Shown: piece by piece, positions 40,977 to 49,806 of the stretch
Layout: each line of letters begins with the position of its first letter
Position numbering within the stretch: position 1 is the first letter of the stretch
Assembly: GCF_014205135.1 (NCBI RefSeq)
Contig: NZ_JACHMY010000001.1
Span: 7,564,001-7,628,000, forward strand
DNA from: Kribbella italica
Lineage (GTDB): Bacteria > Actinomycetota > Actinomycetes > Propionibacteriales > Kribbellaceae
Length of the DNA: 64,000 bases
Direction of reading: 5' to 3'
Notes under the pieces: model-generated
Told to the model about the DNA's origin: nothing
Seen by the model: only the letters and a program-made list of their open reading frames with translations
Database searches by the model: none
Program-made: the position numbers and the translations under genes

Positions 40977-42398
40977 CTACCTCAGGCGTGCCGAGGGGGC
41001 GGTGAAGGTGTTGCAGGCACCCGGGTTGCGGCTGTTGAACCCCCGCAGGGCCCAGTACTGGTGGTTCGGGGCGTCACCGTGGTCGTTGCCGTTGTCGGTC
41101 ACGTTGACGATCAGGAACCGCCACTGCTGCAGCGAGCGCCCGGTCACCGGGTAGGTCCGCTTGTTGGCGCCGATGAACACGTCGCTGAAGCAGGACGCCT
41201 GCAGTTCCAGCCGCCGGCTCATCTCCAGTTGCTCCGCCCGGGTCTCCGCCTCGTACCGCATGTTGTGGTTGGCCTGGAGGATGCCGGTCAGGTGCTGGAC
41301 GTGGTGGCCGTACTCGTGCGCGAACTGGTGCAGCATCCACATCCGCGCCCACACCTTGTCGTACCGGCCGTAGTTGCCGATGTCCTCGCGCAGGTTCATG
41401 TAGATGGTCTCGTTGGCGCTGCAGTAGAACGGCGGGCCGGTGTCGCTCATCGTGCCGCCGCACGGCGACTGGACCGTTCCGGTGAAGCTGACCACGGTCG
41501 GCTGCCGGAAGGTCGCGCCGGACCTGCGGACCTGGGCGGTCCAGGCGCGGGCCAGGCAGGCCTTCAGCTGGACGTAGTTGGTGTTGGCGCCGGCGGTGTT
41601 CGCCGGCCGGGCGCGGCTCTCCTTGCAGCCGGTGCCGGGCATCACGCCGGTCGAGTAGATCCGGTTACGGCTGACGACCTCGTAGTCGGTCGGACCGCGG
41701 CGGGCCGGCGGCGTCGTGGTGGTGGTCCGCGGCGCGGTCGGCTTGGTCGCCGTCGGCGCGGTGGTCGGCGGCCTGCTCGGTACGCCGGTCGGCTCGGTGG
41801 TCGGGCTCGTGGAGGGATCGGCGGATGGGGACGGCGAGTAGGTCGAAACCGGGGCGCTCGGGCTCGAGTAGTCGTCCGGCCCGTTGCTCTTGAGCGTGAA
41901 GCTGACGATGCGCAGCGCCAGGAACGCGACGCCGACGACGATCAGCGGTACGACGAACCAGATCGCCTTGCTCTTCTTCCGCGGTCCGCGCGGCCCACCC
42001 GGCCCGTACGGTCCCTGCGGTCCACCGGGACCCCCTGGGCCCTGCGGTGCACCCCAGCCGATCCCGTGCGGCAACTGCTGCATCGGCGTGCGCGCGGTGT
42101 AGTGCGGCTGCGTCTGCCACGGCTGCGGCGCCAACGGCCCCGGCGGCGGCACCTGTCCCGGGTACCCAGGCTGGCCCCCGTACGGCGGCTGCCCGCCCGG
42201 CTGCCCGCCGTACTGCGGCTGCCCGCCCGGCTGCCCGCCGTACTGCGGCTGCCCGTACGGCGGTTGCCCGTACTGAGGCGGCTGCCCCTGCGGGTACTGG
42301 CCCTGCGGCTGCCCTTGCGGCGGGCCCGGCGGCTGGTACGGACCCTGCGGTGGCTGCTGCGGGTACTGACCAGGAGGTCCCCACTGGTTGTCGGACAC
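40977..42398 (-). CDS. Membrane-anchored neutral zinc metallopeptidase, copy D
   Basis: A 473-aa paralogue. The N-terminal tail is rich in Pro, Gln, Gly and Tyr (QYGGQPGGQPQYGG repeats). A basic stretch GPRKKSKA precedes a membrane helix (about 143-165, IWFVVPLIVVGVAFLAL). A Ser/Thr/Pro linker leads to the peptidase domain with HEYGHH (H361, H365) and the end FNSRNPGACNTFTAPS. GTG 42398 gives MSDNQWGPP, like the starts of copies B and C, and has GGGAGAG upstream; GTG 42404 is possible. It is divergent from DUF2207 copy 2, as copy A is from DUF2207 copy 1. Confidence 0.85.
   Translation of the reverse strand: MSDNQWGPPGQYPQQPPQGPYQPPGPPQGQPQGQYPQGQPPQYGQPPYGQPQYGGQPGGQPQYGGQPGGQPPYGGQPGYPGQVPPPGPLAPQPWQTQPHYTARTPMQQLPHGIGWGAPQGPGGPGGPQGPYGPGGPRGPRKKSKAIWFVVPLIVVGVAFLALRIVSFTLKSNGPDDYSSPSAPVSTYSPSPSADPSTSPTTEPTGVPSRPPTTAPTATKPTAPRTTTTTPPARRGPTDYEVVSRNRIYSTGVMPGTGCKESRARPANTAGANTNYVQLKACLARAWTAQVRRSGATFRQPTVVSFTGTVQSPCGGTMSDTGPPFYCSANETIYMNLREDIGNYGRYDKVWARMWMLHQFAHEYGHHVQHLTGILQANHNMRYEAETRAEQLEMSRRLELQASCFSDVFIGANKRTYPVTGRSLQQWRFLIVNVTDNGNDHGDAPNHQYWALRGFNSRNPGACNTFTAPSARLR
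42181..42255 (-). repeat. 30-nt coding repeat in the tail of zinc peptidase D
   Basis: Two full copies (42181-42210 and 42211-42240, one difference) and half of a third encode QYGGQPGGQP units. Confidence 0.85.
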
Positions 42399-42611
42399 GC
42401 GCACTCTCCCGTGCCCCGCCGGCGGTCACTGCGCGGCTCGGGGCGCAGCCGCACCGCCAGACGCTATCCGAGTCCGGGCTCAGTCCGCTGCCGGGCCCTC
42501 CCGGTCCACCTGGCGGAATCGTTGCGCCGGGCACGAGTACCGGTAAGGTGCCCCCTGCAAGCGGCCACTGCACGTCGTACCGCAGGGGACCGTCCTTCCT
42601 GACCCTCTCGA

Positions 42612-42617
42612 TACGGT
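42612..42617 (+). promoter_or_regulatory. Candidate -10 hexamer of DUF2207 copy 2
   Basis: TACGGT, 11 nt before ATG 42629; the leader GTGATTGGGCG is short and has only a weak ribosome binding site. Confidence 0.35.
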
Positions 42618-42628
42618 GTGATTGGGCG

Positions 42629-44308
42629 ATGCGTCTACGTCTGCTCGGGGTGTCCCTGTGCGCGCTCGGAATTCTGGTCCTGACCGGTGCTCAAGCCGGT
42701 GCGTCCGGCCTGGGTGCTGCCGCCGATCCGGTGGTGACCAACTACGACAGTGAGATCAGGGTGGACCGCGACGGTGCGCTCAAGGTCTCCGAGACGTGGA
42801 AGCTGAGCAACGTGACCGGGACCTTCACCCGGTTCCTGCTCACCACCGACCACCTGGCCGACGACGTCGACCACGTGCAGAGGATCGAGGACCTGCAGGT
42901 CAAGGCCGGCGGTGAGACGAAGAAGGCCGAGCAGAGCGTCGACGGCGACATCACCTCGATCGCGGTCGAGGACGTCAGCGGGGACGCGCAGCTCGACTTC
43001 ACCTACACCGTTCGCGGTGCGGTGGCGAGCACGCTGAACGGCACGGAGGTCCGGTTCTCGCCGTTGACCGGCCTGTCGTACACGGTGCAGGACGCCAACA
43101 TCGTCTACAGCACCCCCGAGGTCACGCACGTGTTCTGCGTGGCCGGCGCGGTCGACAGCAACCACCCGTGCACGCTGGCGCAGCTCGGCGAGACCGCCGG
43201 GCCGACGTTCCGGCAGCAGGGCCTGCCGCCGGGCAACACGGTCCGGATGACGGTCGGTTTCCCCGCGGGCGAGATCGCCGCGAACTCGATCGTCGAGTAC
43301 CGCAAGACCTTCAAGCGGGCCTTCTCCACCGACACCGCCCAGCTGATCACCGCCCTGGCGGTGCTGCTGCTCGGCGCCGGCGGACTGCTGGCCCTGTACC
43401 GCCTGCGCGGCCGCGACCAGGTCGACCCGAGCCGCGTCGTACCGGCCTCGCTGTTCAGCCTCGGCCAGGACACCCGGATCGACTTCACGCCGCCGGCCGA
43501 CCTGCGCCCCGGTGAGGTCGGCACGCTGATCGACGAGCGGATCGACCCGGTCGACGTGACCGCGACGATCATCGACCTCGCGGTCCGCGGCCACCTGACC
43601 ATCACCGAGCTCGAGCACGCCAACGAGTACGCCCGGCCGGACTGGCAGCTCAAGCGGGTCGCGAACGCCCCGTCGGAGGAGCTGCAGCGCTACGAGAACG
43701 TCCTGGTCCGCGCGATCTTCGGCGACAACGACACCGTCCTGGTCTCCGAGCTCGGCCCGCAGGTCCGCGCCAACCTCGGCCAGGTCCAGGACGCCCTGTA
43801 CGACGGAGTGGTGAAGCGCGGCTGGTTCACCGAGCGCCCGGACCGGACCCGCTCGCTGTGGACGACCGTCGGGCTCGGCCTGACCGTGCTGGGCGTCGTA
43901 CTGATCGTCCTGCTCGCCCTGTTCAGCAGCTGGGGCCTGCTCGGCATCGCCGTCACCGCTGTCGGCGTCGGCCTGCTGGTGATCGGCCGGCACATGCCTG
44001 CCAAGGCCCCGGCCGCCGGTCGCGTCCTCGGCCAGGTCGCGGCCATCCGTGGCGAGCTGCTGGAGATGGACGTCAGCGAGCTGCCCAGCGACCAGCACGT
44101 CGAGCTCTGCTCCCGCGCACTCCCGTACGCCGTGGTCCTGGGCGGTTCGGAACGCTGGATCGACGCGCTCGTCGCCACCGACGTGGACGACGACGAGGAC
44201 GAGGGCTTCCCCTGGTACCGGGGACCCCGCGGCTGGCACCTGCAGCACCTGCCCGACTCGCTGCGCAACCTGACCACCAACCTGACCGGCGCCCTCTTCA
44301 CCCGATGA
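42629..44308 (+). CDS. DUF2207 domain membrane protein, copy 2
   Basis: A 559-aa paralogue of the protein at 35952-37643 with the same plan. It has a signal peptide (1-30), a beta-rich extracytoplasmic domain, a helix at about 238-258 (ITALAVLLLGAGGLLALYRL), the DUF2207 core (PGEVGTLIDERIDPVDVTAT, IDLAVRGHLTITEL), a hydrophobic hairpin at about 411-452 and an acidic end (TDVDDDEDEGFPWYRGP). The extracytoplasmic Cys pair is kept (HVFCVAG, HPCTLAQ). The stop overlaps the methyltransferase start (ATGA). Function unknown. Confidence 0.85.
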   Translation: MRLRLLGVSLCALGILVLTGAQAGASGLGAAADPVVTNYDSEIRVDRDGALKVSETWKLSNVTGTFTRFLLTTDHLADDVDHVQRIEDLQVKAGGETKKAEQSVDGDITSIAVEDVSGDAQLDFTYTVRGAVASTLNGTEVRFSPLTGLSYTVQDANIVYSTPEVTHVFCVAGAVDSNHPCTLAQLGETAGPTFRQQGLPPGNTVRMTVGFPAGEIAANSIVEYRKTFKRAFSTDTAQLITALAVLLLGAGGLLALYRLRGRDQVDPSRVVPASLFSLGQDTRIDFTPPADLRPGEVGTLIDERIDPVDVTATIIDLAVRGHLTITELEHANEYARPDWQLKRVANAPSEELQRYENVLVRAIFGDNDTVLVSELGPQVRANLGQVQDALYDGVVKRGWFTERPDRTRSLWTTVGLGLTVLGVVLIVLLALFSSWGLLGIAVTAVGVGLLVIGRHMPAKAPAAGRVLGQVAAIRGELLEMDVSELPSDQHVELCSRALPYAVVLGGSERWIDALVATDVDDDEDEGFPWYRGPRGWHLQHLPDSLRNLTTNLTGALFTR

Positions 44309-45105
44309 GCGGCCAGGAGATCGCCGGGGTCGACCAGACCCGGCCGAGCATCGCGCGGACCTACGACTACCTGCTCGGTGGCAAGGACAACTTCGCGGTC
44401 GACCGCGCGCTGGGCGACAAGTTCATTAAGGACCTGCCCGGGTCGCAGGCGATCGCGCACGACAACCGCGCGGCGCTGATCCGGGCCGTGCGGGAGATCG
44501 TCACCACCACGAAGGTCCGCCAGTTCGTGGACCTGGGCAGCGGCCTGCCGACCGCCGACAACGTGCACCAGGTCGCCCAGCGGTACACGCCCGAGACCAA
44601 GGTCGTGTACGTCGACAACGACCCGGTCGTGCTCGCGCACGGCCGCGCGCTGCTCGAGGAGAACGAGCGCACCACGGTCCTCCAGGCCGACCTGCGCGAC
44701 GCCGAGTCGATCTACACCAGCGGGCAGACCGGCGCGCTGATCGACTTCGGGAAGCCGGTCGCGATCGTGCTCAGCGCGGTCCTGCACCACCTGAACGACG
44801 ACGAGGACCCGGCCGCGCTGGTCCGCTTCTGGGCCGAGCGGATCGCTTCCGGCAGCTACGTGTTCATCAGCCACTTCCGCAGCGAGAACGACCCGCGCAG
44901 CGCGGAGATGCAGGAGCTGCTGCAGGGCTCGCTGGGCCGCGGCCGCTGGCGGACCGACGACGAGATCCGCGCGCTGTTCGGCGCCGGGCTCGAGGTCCTC
45001 GAGCCCGGTATCGTCCCGGCCGCCGAGTGGCGGCCGGAGCAGCCGGTCGACGACCTGACCGACTGGGAACGCCTGATCGCCGCCGGCCTGGCCGTCAAGC
45101 CGTAG
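44305..45105 (+). CDS. SAM-dependent methyltransferase, Methyltransf_19 (DUF574) family
   Basis: A 266-aa protein of the actinobacterial family Pfam PF04672. Family marks are the N-terminal PSIARTYDYLLGGKDNFAVD, the SAM-binding FVDLGSGLPTADNVHQVA, VVYVDNDPVVLAHGRALL and IVLSAVLHHLNDDEDPAALV. No substrate is known for most members. It is translationally coupled to the upstream DUF2207 gene (ATGA overlap), an unusual partner. It ends 6 nt before the stop of the convergent C39 peptidase gene. Confidence 0.88.
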   Translation: MSGQEIAGVDQTRPSIARTYDYLLGGKDNFAVDRALGDKFIKDLPGSQAIAHDNRAALIRAVREIVTTTKVRQFVDLGSGLPTADNVHQVAQRYTPETKVVYVDNDPVVLAHGRALLEENERTTVLQADLRDAESIYTSGQTGALIDFGKPVAIVLSAVLHHLNDDEDPAALVRFWAERIASGSYVFISHFRSENDPRSAEMQELLQGSLGRGRWRTDDEIRALFGAGLEVLEPGIVPAAEWRPEQPVDDLTDWERLIAAGLAVKP

Positions 45106-45111
45106 GGCTGG

Positions 45112-46404
45112 TCACCAGTTGTCCTGCGCGCCCGTCCGTGGCAGCTGCTTCCAGGCCGGGTGGATGACGTAGACCAGCCCGCCCGAGTGCGGGACCCAGG
45201 CGTTCTCGAAGGCCTTGCGGTCGTACGTCGTCCGGACCTCGTCGTTGCTCTTGATCAGGTGCGAGGCCGGGTCGTTGACCACCACGTTGCCGTCGCGGTC
45301 GAAGCCGACGATCACCATCAGGTGCCCGTTGGTCCCGTAGCCGGCGCCGGGCAGCTCGTCCTTCTCGAACGACAGCGAGGCGACCAGCGGGATCCCGGCC
45401 TTGATGAACTGCTCCGCCTCGGTCAGCGAGCGCAACCGGGTGACGAAGGCGTCGACCTTGCGCGTTCCGGCGTACGCGGTGTTGAAGGGCCAGTTCCCAG
45501 CACCGTCGTAGTCGTAGTCGAAGACCATCCGGGCCGCGTGGTCGACCTGCGGGTCCTCGTCGGCCGGGTCGACCCAGGAGGTCTCCCGCTTGCTCGGTCC
45601 GGCCCGCCAGTAGTCGAGCACCATCGCGGTGGACGTCGCCGAGCACCAGGCCTCACCGCCGTTGTCCCACTGCGGGTAGTGCCCGATGTGCGTCTCCTGC
45701 GAGTACGTCGGTACGTCGAGCACCTTGCCCCACGCGCCACCGCCCCGGCTGACCGGCACGGTCTCCTCGTCGGGCAGCCGCGACGCCATCGCGCCGACGG
45801 ACCGGACCACCGGCGCCTGCCGGCTCCCGGCCTGGCGGAACAGGGTCACCTTGAGCCGCCAGCGGTCCAGCGAGTGCCCGTCGTTGGCCACGAAGGTGTC
45901 GACCGCGACGTCGCCGACGGTGTCCTCCTGGTCCGGCACCGACGTCCGGTGGATGGTCCCGGCGGCCGTGTCGTCGCCGCTGGTCCACCGGCCGAGCACG
46001 TACCACTTGGTGCTCGTGCCCAGGTCGGACCGACCGGACATCGACACCTCGATCCAGGTCCCGGCCGGCGTGGTCGCGTTCCAGGACGCCACCAGCTCGG
46101 TCAGGTCGAACCCGGGCCGCACCTCCGGCGAGACCCAGCTGGCCTGCTCGTAGGTCTTCGCGGTCCCGTCGCCGAACGGATCGACGTACGACGTCGTACC
46201 GGTCGGGCGGCGGAAGACCAGGTTGCCGCCGGCCATCGACGTGCCCTGGTGCTGACCGGCGAGGAAGTCGACCGGCGAGGTCCACTGGTGGTAGCCGATG
46301 TCACGCCGCGGCGGGGCGGGCGCGGCGTGGGACGGCGTGAGCGCGATGGGAGCGACCAGTGCCGCGGCCAGCAGGGCGGAGGCACAGCGAGTGGCGGGGG
46401 TCAT
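45112..46404 (-). CDS. Secreted C39-family cysteine peptidase
   Basis: A 430-aa exported protein with a signal peptide (1-28, ALLAAALVAPIALTPSHAA). Residues about 30-235 form a beta-rich domain of unknown role (DFLAGQHQGTSMAGGNLVF). The peptidase_C39_2 domain follows, with C254 in EAWCSATS, H361 in NGHLMVIVGF and an Asn/Asp in VVNDPAS. It is not a bacteriocin-exporter protease, since no ABC domain is attached. ATG 46404 lies 8 nt after TATCGT and also has GGAGAG. It is convergent with the methyltransferase gene. Confidence 0.83.
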   Translation of the reverse strand: MTPATRCASALLAAALVAPIALTPSHAAPAPPRRDIGYHQWTSPVDFLAGQHQGTSMAGGNLVFRRPTGTTSYVDPFGDGTAKTYEQASWVSPEVRPGFDLTELVASWNATTPAGTWIEVSMSGRSDLGTSTKWYVLGRWTSGDDTAAGTIHRTSVPDQEDTVGDVAVDTFVANDGHSLDRWRLKVTLFRQAGSRQAPVVRSVGAMASRLPDEETVPVSRGGGAWGKVLDVPTYSQETHIGHYPQWDNGGEAWCSATSTAMVLDYWRAGPSKRETSWVDPADEDPQVDHAARMVFDYDYDGAGNWPFNTAYAGTRKVDAFVTRLRSLTEAEQFIKAGIPLVASLSFEKDELPGAGYGTNGHLMVIVGFDRDGNVVVNDPASHLIKSNDEVRTTYDRKAFENAWVPHSGGLVYVIHPAWKQLPRTGAQDNW

Positions 46405-46461
46405 ACTCTCCGACGATAGGGCACGCGCCGTGAATCTGTAACGGGTTACGTGTCGTGCAGG

Positions 46462-47019
46462 TTACTTCTTGTCCGGCCACTCGTCGGTGAGCAGGGCGTA
46501 GACCAGCTCGTCGGTCCAGTCGCCCTTGAGGAACTCGTTGCGGACGAAGTGCGCCTCGCGCCGCATCCCGAGCCGCTCGAGCAGCTTCACCGAGCCGGTG
46601 TTGCGGGCGTCCAGCCGGGCGATCATCCGGTGCCAGCCGAAGTGCTCGAAACCGAGCCGGAGCAGTTCCTTCGCGGCCTCGCCGGCGTACCCGTGCCCGG
46701 CCGACTCCGGGAGGAAGACGTACCCGATCTCGCCGGCGCGCTGCGCGGCCGAGTTCACGAACAGGGTCACCTCACCGAGGTACTGCCCGGTCCCGGTCAG
46801 CTCGACGGCCAGCGTGAGGGCCTGCCCGTCGGTGTCCATCGCGACGTCCGCGAGCCGCCCGGCCAGCGTGCCCTTGACCTCCTCGGGGGTCTTCGGGTCG
46901 TACAGCAGGAAGCGCGTCACCTCGGCGTTCGACTGCAGCTTCAGCAGGTCGTCGTAGTCGGTGTCGCGGTACCGGCGCAGCGTCAGCCGGTCCGTCGTGA
47001 TCGGCAGGTAGGCAGTCAT
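46462..47019 (-). CDS. GNAT N-acetyltransferase, RimJ/RimL type
   Basis: A 185-aa acetyl-CoA-dependent acetyltransferase. The start TDRLTLRRYRDTDYDDLLKL, the acetyl-CoA loop region ESAGHGYAGEAAKELLRLGF and the end NTGSVKLLERLGMRREAHF are typical of the Acetyltransf_3 group. The target is unknown. ATG 47019 lies 7 nt after TACCGT. It ends 57 nt upstream of the C39 peptidase start on the same strand and is divergent from cysS. Confidence 0.85.
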   Translation of the reverse strand: MTAYLPITTDRLTLRRYRDTDYDDLLKLQSNAEVTRFLLYDPKTPEEVKGTLAGRLADVAMDTDGQALTLAVELTGTGQYLGEVTLFVNSAAQRAGEIGYVFLPESAGHGYAGEAAKELLRLGFEHFGWHRMIARLDARNTGSVKLLERLGMRREAHFVRNEFLKGDWTDELVYALLTDEWPDKK

Positions 47020-47026
47020 CGGCTCT

Positions 47027-47032
47027 ACGGTA
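47027..47032 (-). promoter_or_regulatory. -10 hexamer, leaderless start of the GNAT gene
   Basis: TACCGT on the minus strand followed by 7 nt and ATG 47019. Confidence 0.5.
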
Positions 47033-47079
47033 TGCAGCTCTGCAACCGGTTTTTGTCAAGAGTGGTGCTCCGTGACCGT

Positions 47080-47085
47080 TACCCT
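47080..47085 (+). promoter_or_regulatory. -10 hexamer, leaderless start of cysS
   Basis: TACCCT followed by 6 nt and GTG 47092, which leaves no room for a T-box leader. Confidence 0.5.
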
Positions 47086-47091
47086 TGATCG

Positions 47092-48525
47092 GTGACTCTT
47101 CGCTTGTACGACACCGCGACGGCAACAGTGAGGGATTTCGTACCGGTCCATCCGGGCAAGGTCGGGATCTACCACTGTGGGCTGACGGTGCAGGGTGCCC
47201 CGCACGTCGGGCACATCTACAAGGAGGTCGTGTTCGACGTCCTGCGGCGCTGGCTGGAGCGCTCGGGGTACGAGGTCACCGTGATCGCGAACGTGACCGA
47301 CATCGACGACAAGATCCTGGCCAAGTCGGCCGAGCGCGGCGTCGAGTGGTGGGCGCACGCCTACGAGTTCGAGCGTGAGCTGCACTGGGCCTACGACGTG
47401 CTCGGCTGCCGCCCGCCGACGTACGAGCCGCGCGCCACCGGTCACATCCCGGAGATGCTGGAGATGATCGGCGAGCTGATCGAGCGCGGGCACGCGTACG
47501 TCGCGCCGGACGGCTCCGGCGACGTGTACTTCGACGTGAAGTCCTGGCCGGCGTACGGCGCCCTGTCGCACCAGAAGATCGACGACATGGAAGAGGCCAC
47601 CGACGCGGACCCGCGCGGCAAGCGCGACCCGCGGGACTTCGCGCTGTGGAAGGGCTGGACCGAGGGCACCCCGCCGACCGCCTCCTGGCCGGCGCCGTGG
47701 GGCCGCGGCCGCCCGGGCTGGCACCTGGAGTGCTCGGCGATGGCCGGCAAGTACCTCGGCGACGAGTTCGACATCCACGGCGGCGGTCTCGACCTGCGCT
47801 TCCCGCACCACGAGAACGAGCTGGCCCAGTCGACGGCGGTCGGGCAGAAGTTCGCCCGGACGTGGATGCACAGCGCCCTGGTCACCGCGGCCGGCGAGAA
47901 GATGTCGAAGTCGATGGGCAACGGCGCCATCGTGCGGAACGTCGTGGAGCAGGTGCGGCCGATCGAGCTGCGGTACTACCTGGTCCAGTCGCACTACCGG
48001 TCCGTGGTGGAGTACTCGCTGGCCGCGCTGGAGGAGGCCGCGACGGGCTTCCAGCGGATCGAAGGTTTCGTCACCCGGGCGACCGAGGTGACCGGTGGGG
48101 TCGAGCCGGGCACCGCGCTGCCGGCCGAGTTCGCGGCCGCGCTGGACGACGACTTCAAGACGTCCTCGGCGATCGCCGTACTGTGGAACACGGTCCGCGA
48201 CGGCAACAAGCTGGTCGCCGACGGCGACTCGCCCGCGCTGCGGGAGGCGCTGGCCTCGGTCCGGGCGATGCTCGACGTGTTCGGGCTCGACCCGCTGGCC
48301 GAACCGTGGGCCTCGCGGTCCGGTGGGTCCGGTGAGCTGACCGAGGTCGTCGACGGGCTGGTCGGTGCGCTGCTCGAGCAGCGGCAGGCCGCGCGGGCCC
48401 GCAAGGACTACGCCGCGTCGGACGACATCCGCGACCGGTTGAAGGAGCTCGGCGTCGTCGTCGAGGACACCCCGCAGGGGTCGCGCTGGACGATCGCCCC
48501 GCGCCCAACGAGTGAAGGAAACTAG
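47092..48525 (+). CDS. cysS: Cysteinyl-tRNA synthetase
   Basis: A 477-aa class I aminoacyl-tRNA synthetase. It has the HIGH-type motif in GAPHVGHIYKEVVFD, the zinc site residues (YHCGLT, WHLECSAM, HHENELAQ), KMSKS in GEKMSKSMGN and the C-terminal anticodon domain (QRQAARARKDYAASDDIRDR). Length is normal. GTG 47092 fits the leaderless hexamer. rlmB follows after 2 nt, an arrangement shared with other actinobacteria where ispD-ispF-cysS-rlmB cluster; here the isp genes are about 20 kb away. Confidence 0.96.
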   Translation: MTLRLYDTATATVRDFVPVHPGKVGIYHCGLTVQGAPHVGHIYKEVVFDVLRRWLERSGYEVTVIANVTDIDDKILAKSAERGVEWWAHAYEFERELHWAYDVLGCRPPTYEPRATGHIPEMLEMIGELIERGHAYVAPDGSGDVYFDVKSWPAYGALSHQKIDDMEEATDADPRGKRDPRDFALWKGWTEGTPPTASWPAPWGRGRPGWHLECSAMAGKYLGDEFDIHGGGLDLRFPHHENELAQSTAVGQKFARTWMHSALVTAAGEKMSKSMGNGAIVRNVVEQVRPIELRYYLVQSHYRSVVEYSLAALEEAATGFQRIEGFVTRATEVTGGVEPGTALPAEFAAALDDDFKTSSAIAVLWNTVRDGNKLVADGDSPALREALASVRAMLDVFGLDPLAEPWASRSGGSGELTEVVDGLVGALLEQRQAARARKDYAASDDIRDRLKELGVVVEDTPQGSRWTIAPRPTSEGN

Positions 48526-48527
48526 AC

Positions 48528-49493
48528 GTGCCAGGCAGTAGTCAGCGCAAGGGCGCCATCCGGAAGAAGCCGCGCGGGAACCCGACGGCCGGCTCCGGTG
48601 GCCGGGTTCGCCGGGGGCTGGAGGGCAAGGGCCCGACGCCGAAGGCGGTCGACCGGACCAAGCACCCTGCCCACAAGCGGGCCAAGGCCAAGGAGCGCGC
48701 CGAGAAGCGCGCCACCACCGGCCGCCGCGGGGGCCGCAAGGACGAGGGCGCGACCGTCGAGTGGGTCTACGGCCGCAACCCGGTCGTCGAGGCGCTGCGC
48801 GCCGGCGTACCGGCCAGTGCCGTTTATGTTGCCGAAGGCACCGAACGTGACCCGCGGCTGCGCGAGGCGCTGCTGCTCGCCGTCGAGCGCGGCATCGCCC
48901 TGCTCGAGGTCCCGCGGATCGAGCTCGACCGGCACACCAGCAACGGCGCGCACCAGGGCCTCGCGATCCAGATCCCGCCGTACGAGTACGCCCACGCCGA
49001 CGACCTGCTCCGGGCCGCGTACGACGCCGAGCAGGCGCCGCTGATCGTCGCGCTGGACGGCGTCACCGACCCCCGCAACCTCGGCGCGATCACCCGCTCG
49101 GCCGCCGCCTTCGGCGCCCACGGCGTCGTCGTCCCGGAACGCCGCGCCGCCCAGGTCTCCGCCTCCGCGTGGAAGACCTCCGCCGGAGCCGCCGCCCGCA
49201 TCCCGGTCGCCAAGGTCACCAACCTCAACCGCGCGCTCAAGTCCTACAAGGACGCCGGCCTGCTGATCGTCGGCCTCGACATGGGCGGCGAGGTCGAGCT
49301 CCCGGACCTCCAGTCCGCGACCGACCCGATCGTCCTGGTCGTCGGCTCCGAGGGCAAAGGCCTGGCCCGCCTGGTCCGCGAGAACTGCGACATCATCGTC
49401 TCCATCCCGATGACGTCGGCCACCGAGTCCCTCAACGCCGGCATCGCCACCGGCGTCGCCCTGTACGAGATCTCCCGCCGCCGAAACTCTTGA
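48528..49493 (+). CDS. rlmB: 23S rRNA 2'-O-methyltransferase RlmB (TrmH/SpoU family)
   Basis: A 321-aa SpoU methyltransferase, expected to methylate a G in 23S rRNA. Residues 1-75 are a very basic, probably disordered extension (RKKPRGNPTAGSGGRVRRG) common in actinobacterial members. The substrate-binding domain starts at VEWVYGRNPVVEALRAGVP. The knotted SPOUT domain carries the three motifs DGVTDPRNLGAITRSAAAFG, LVVGSEGKGLARLV and SIPMTSATESLNAGIATGVAL. GTG 48528 has AAGGAAAC upstream and lies 2 nt after cysS, so they form an operon. Confidence 0.94.
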   Translation: MPGSSQRKGAIRKKPRGNPTAGSGGRVRRGLEGKGPTPKAVDRTKHPAHKRAKAKERAEKRATTGRRGGRKDEGATVEWVYGRNPVVEALRAGVPASAVYVAEGTERDPRLREALLLAVERGIALLEVPRIELDRHTSNGAHQGLAIQIPPYEYAHADDLLRAAYDAEQAPLIVALDGVTDPRNLGAITRSAAAFGAHGVVVPERRAAQVSASAWKTSAGAAARIPVAKVTNLNRALKSYKDAGLLIVGLDMGGEVELPDLQSATDPIVLVVGSEGKGLARLVRENCDIIVSIPMTSATESLNAGIATGVALYEISRRRNS

Positions 49494-49517
49494 TGTAACT
49501 ACTTGAAGTAGTTACAT
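49493..49517. promoter_or_regulatory. Operator of the toxin-antitoxin operon
   Basis: ATGTAACTAC (49493-49502) and GTAGTTACAT (49508-49517) are perfect 10-bp arms around TTGAA, starting at the rlmB stop codon. It is AT-rich against its surroundings and fits binding by the antitoxin. Confidence 0.75.
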
Positions 49518-49524
49518 TGGAGGC

Positions 49525-49806
49525 ATGGTGACCATCGGGCTGCGTGAGCTGAACCAGAACCCGTCCAAGGCGGTCGCTCGCGTGCGCGCGGGCGAAACCA
49601 TCGTGGTCACCGACCGCGGGCGTCCGGTGCTGCGGCTCGTTCCTGAGCAGGACCAGCCGGCGACGCTGCAGCACATGATCGACTCCGGTGAGGTGGCTCC
49701 GCCCGCGGAGCTCGGGATGCCGGACCTGGCGCTGGAGTTGGCGACCGACGTGGAGAGCCTGTCCGACCTGCTGATCGAGGACCGCGACAAGGAGCGGCGT
49801 CGGTGA
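49525..49806 (+). CDS. Phd/YefM-family antitoxin
   Basis: A 93-aa antitoxin. The N-terminal DNA-binding fold shows IGLRELNQNPSKAVARVRAG and ETIVVTDRGRPVLRLVP, the Phd/YefM signature. The acidic C-terminal part (DLALELATDVESLSDLLIED) would wrap the toxin. GGAGG lies only 1 nt before ATG 49525, so GTG 49528, one codon later, may be the true start. The stop overlaps the GTG of the PIN toxin gene. A palindrome directly upstream is the likely site of autoregulation. Confidence 0.88.
   Translation: MVTIGLRELNQNPSKAVARVRAGETIVVTDRGRPVLRLVPEQDQPATLQHMIDSGEVAPPAELGMPDLALELATDVESLSDLLIEDRDKERRR

Noticed and set aside
46438..46449. GTAACGGGTTAC palindrome between the GNAT and C39 genes
   Set aside because: Only 5-bp arms and no second copy; too short to call a site.
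47020..47091. T-box or other riboswitch leader before cysS
   Set aside because: A -10 hexamer lies 6 nt before the start codon, so there is no leader to hold such an RNA.
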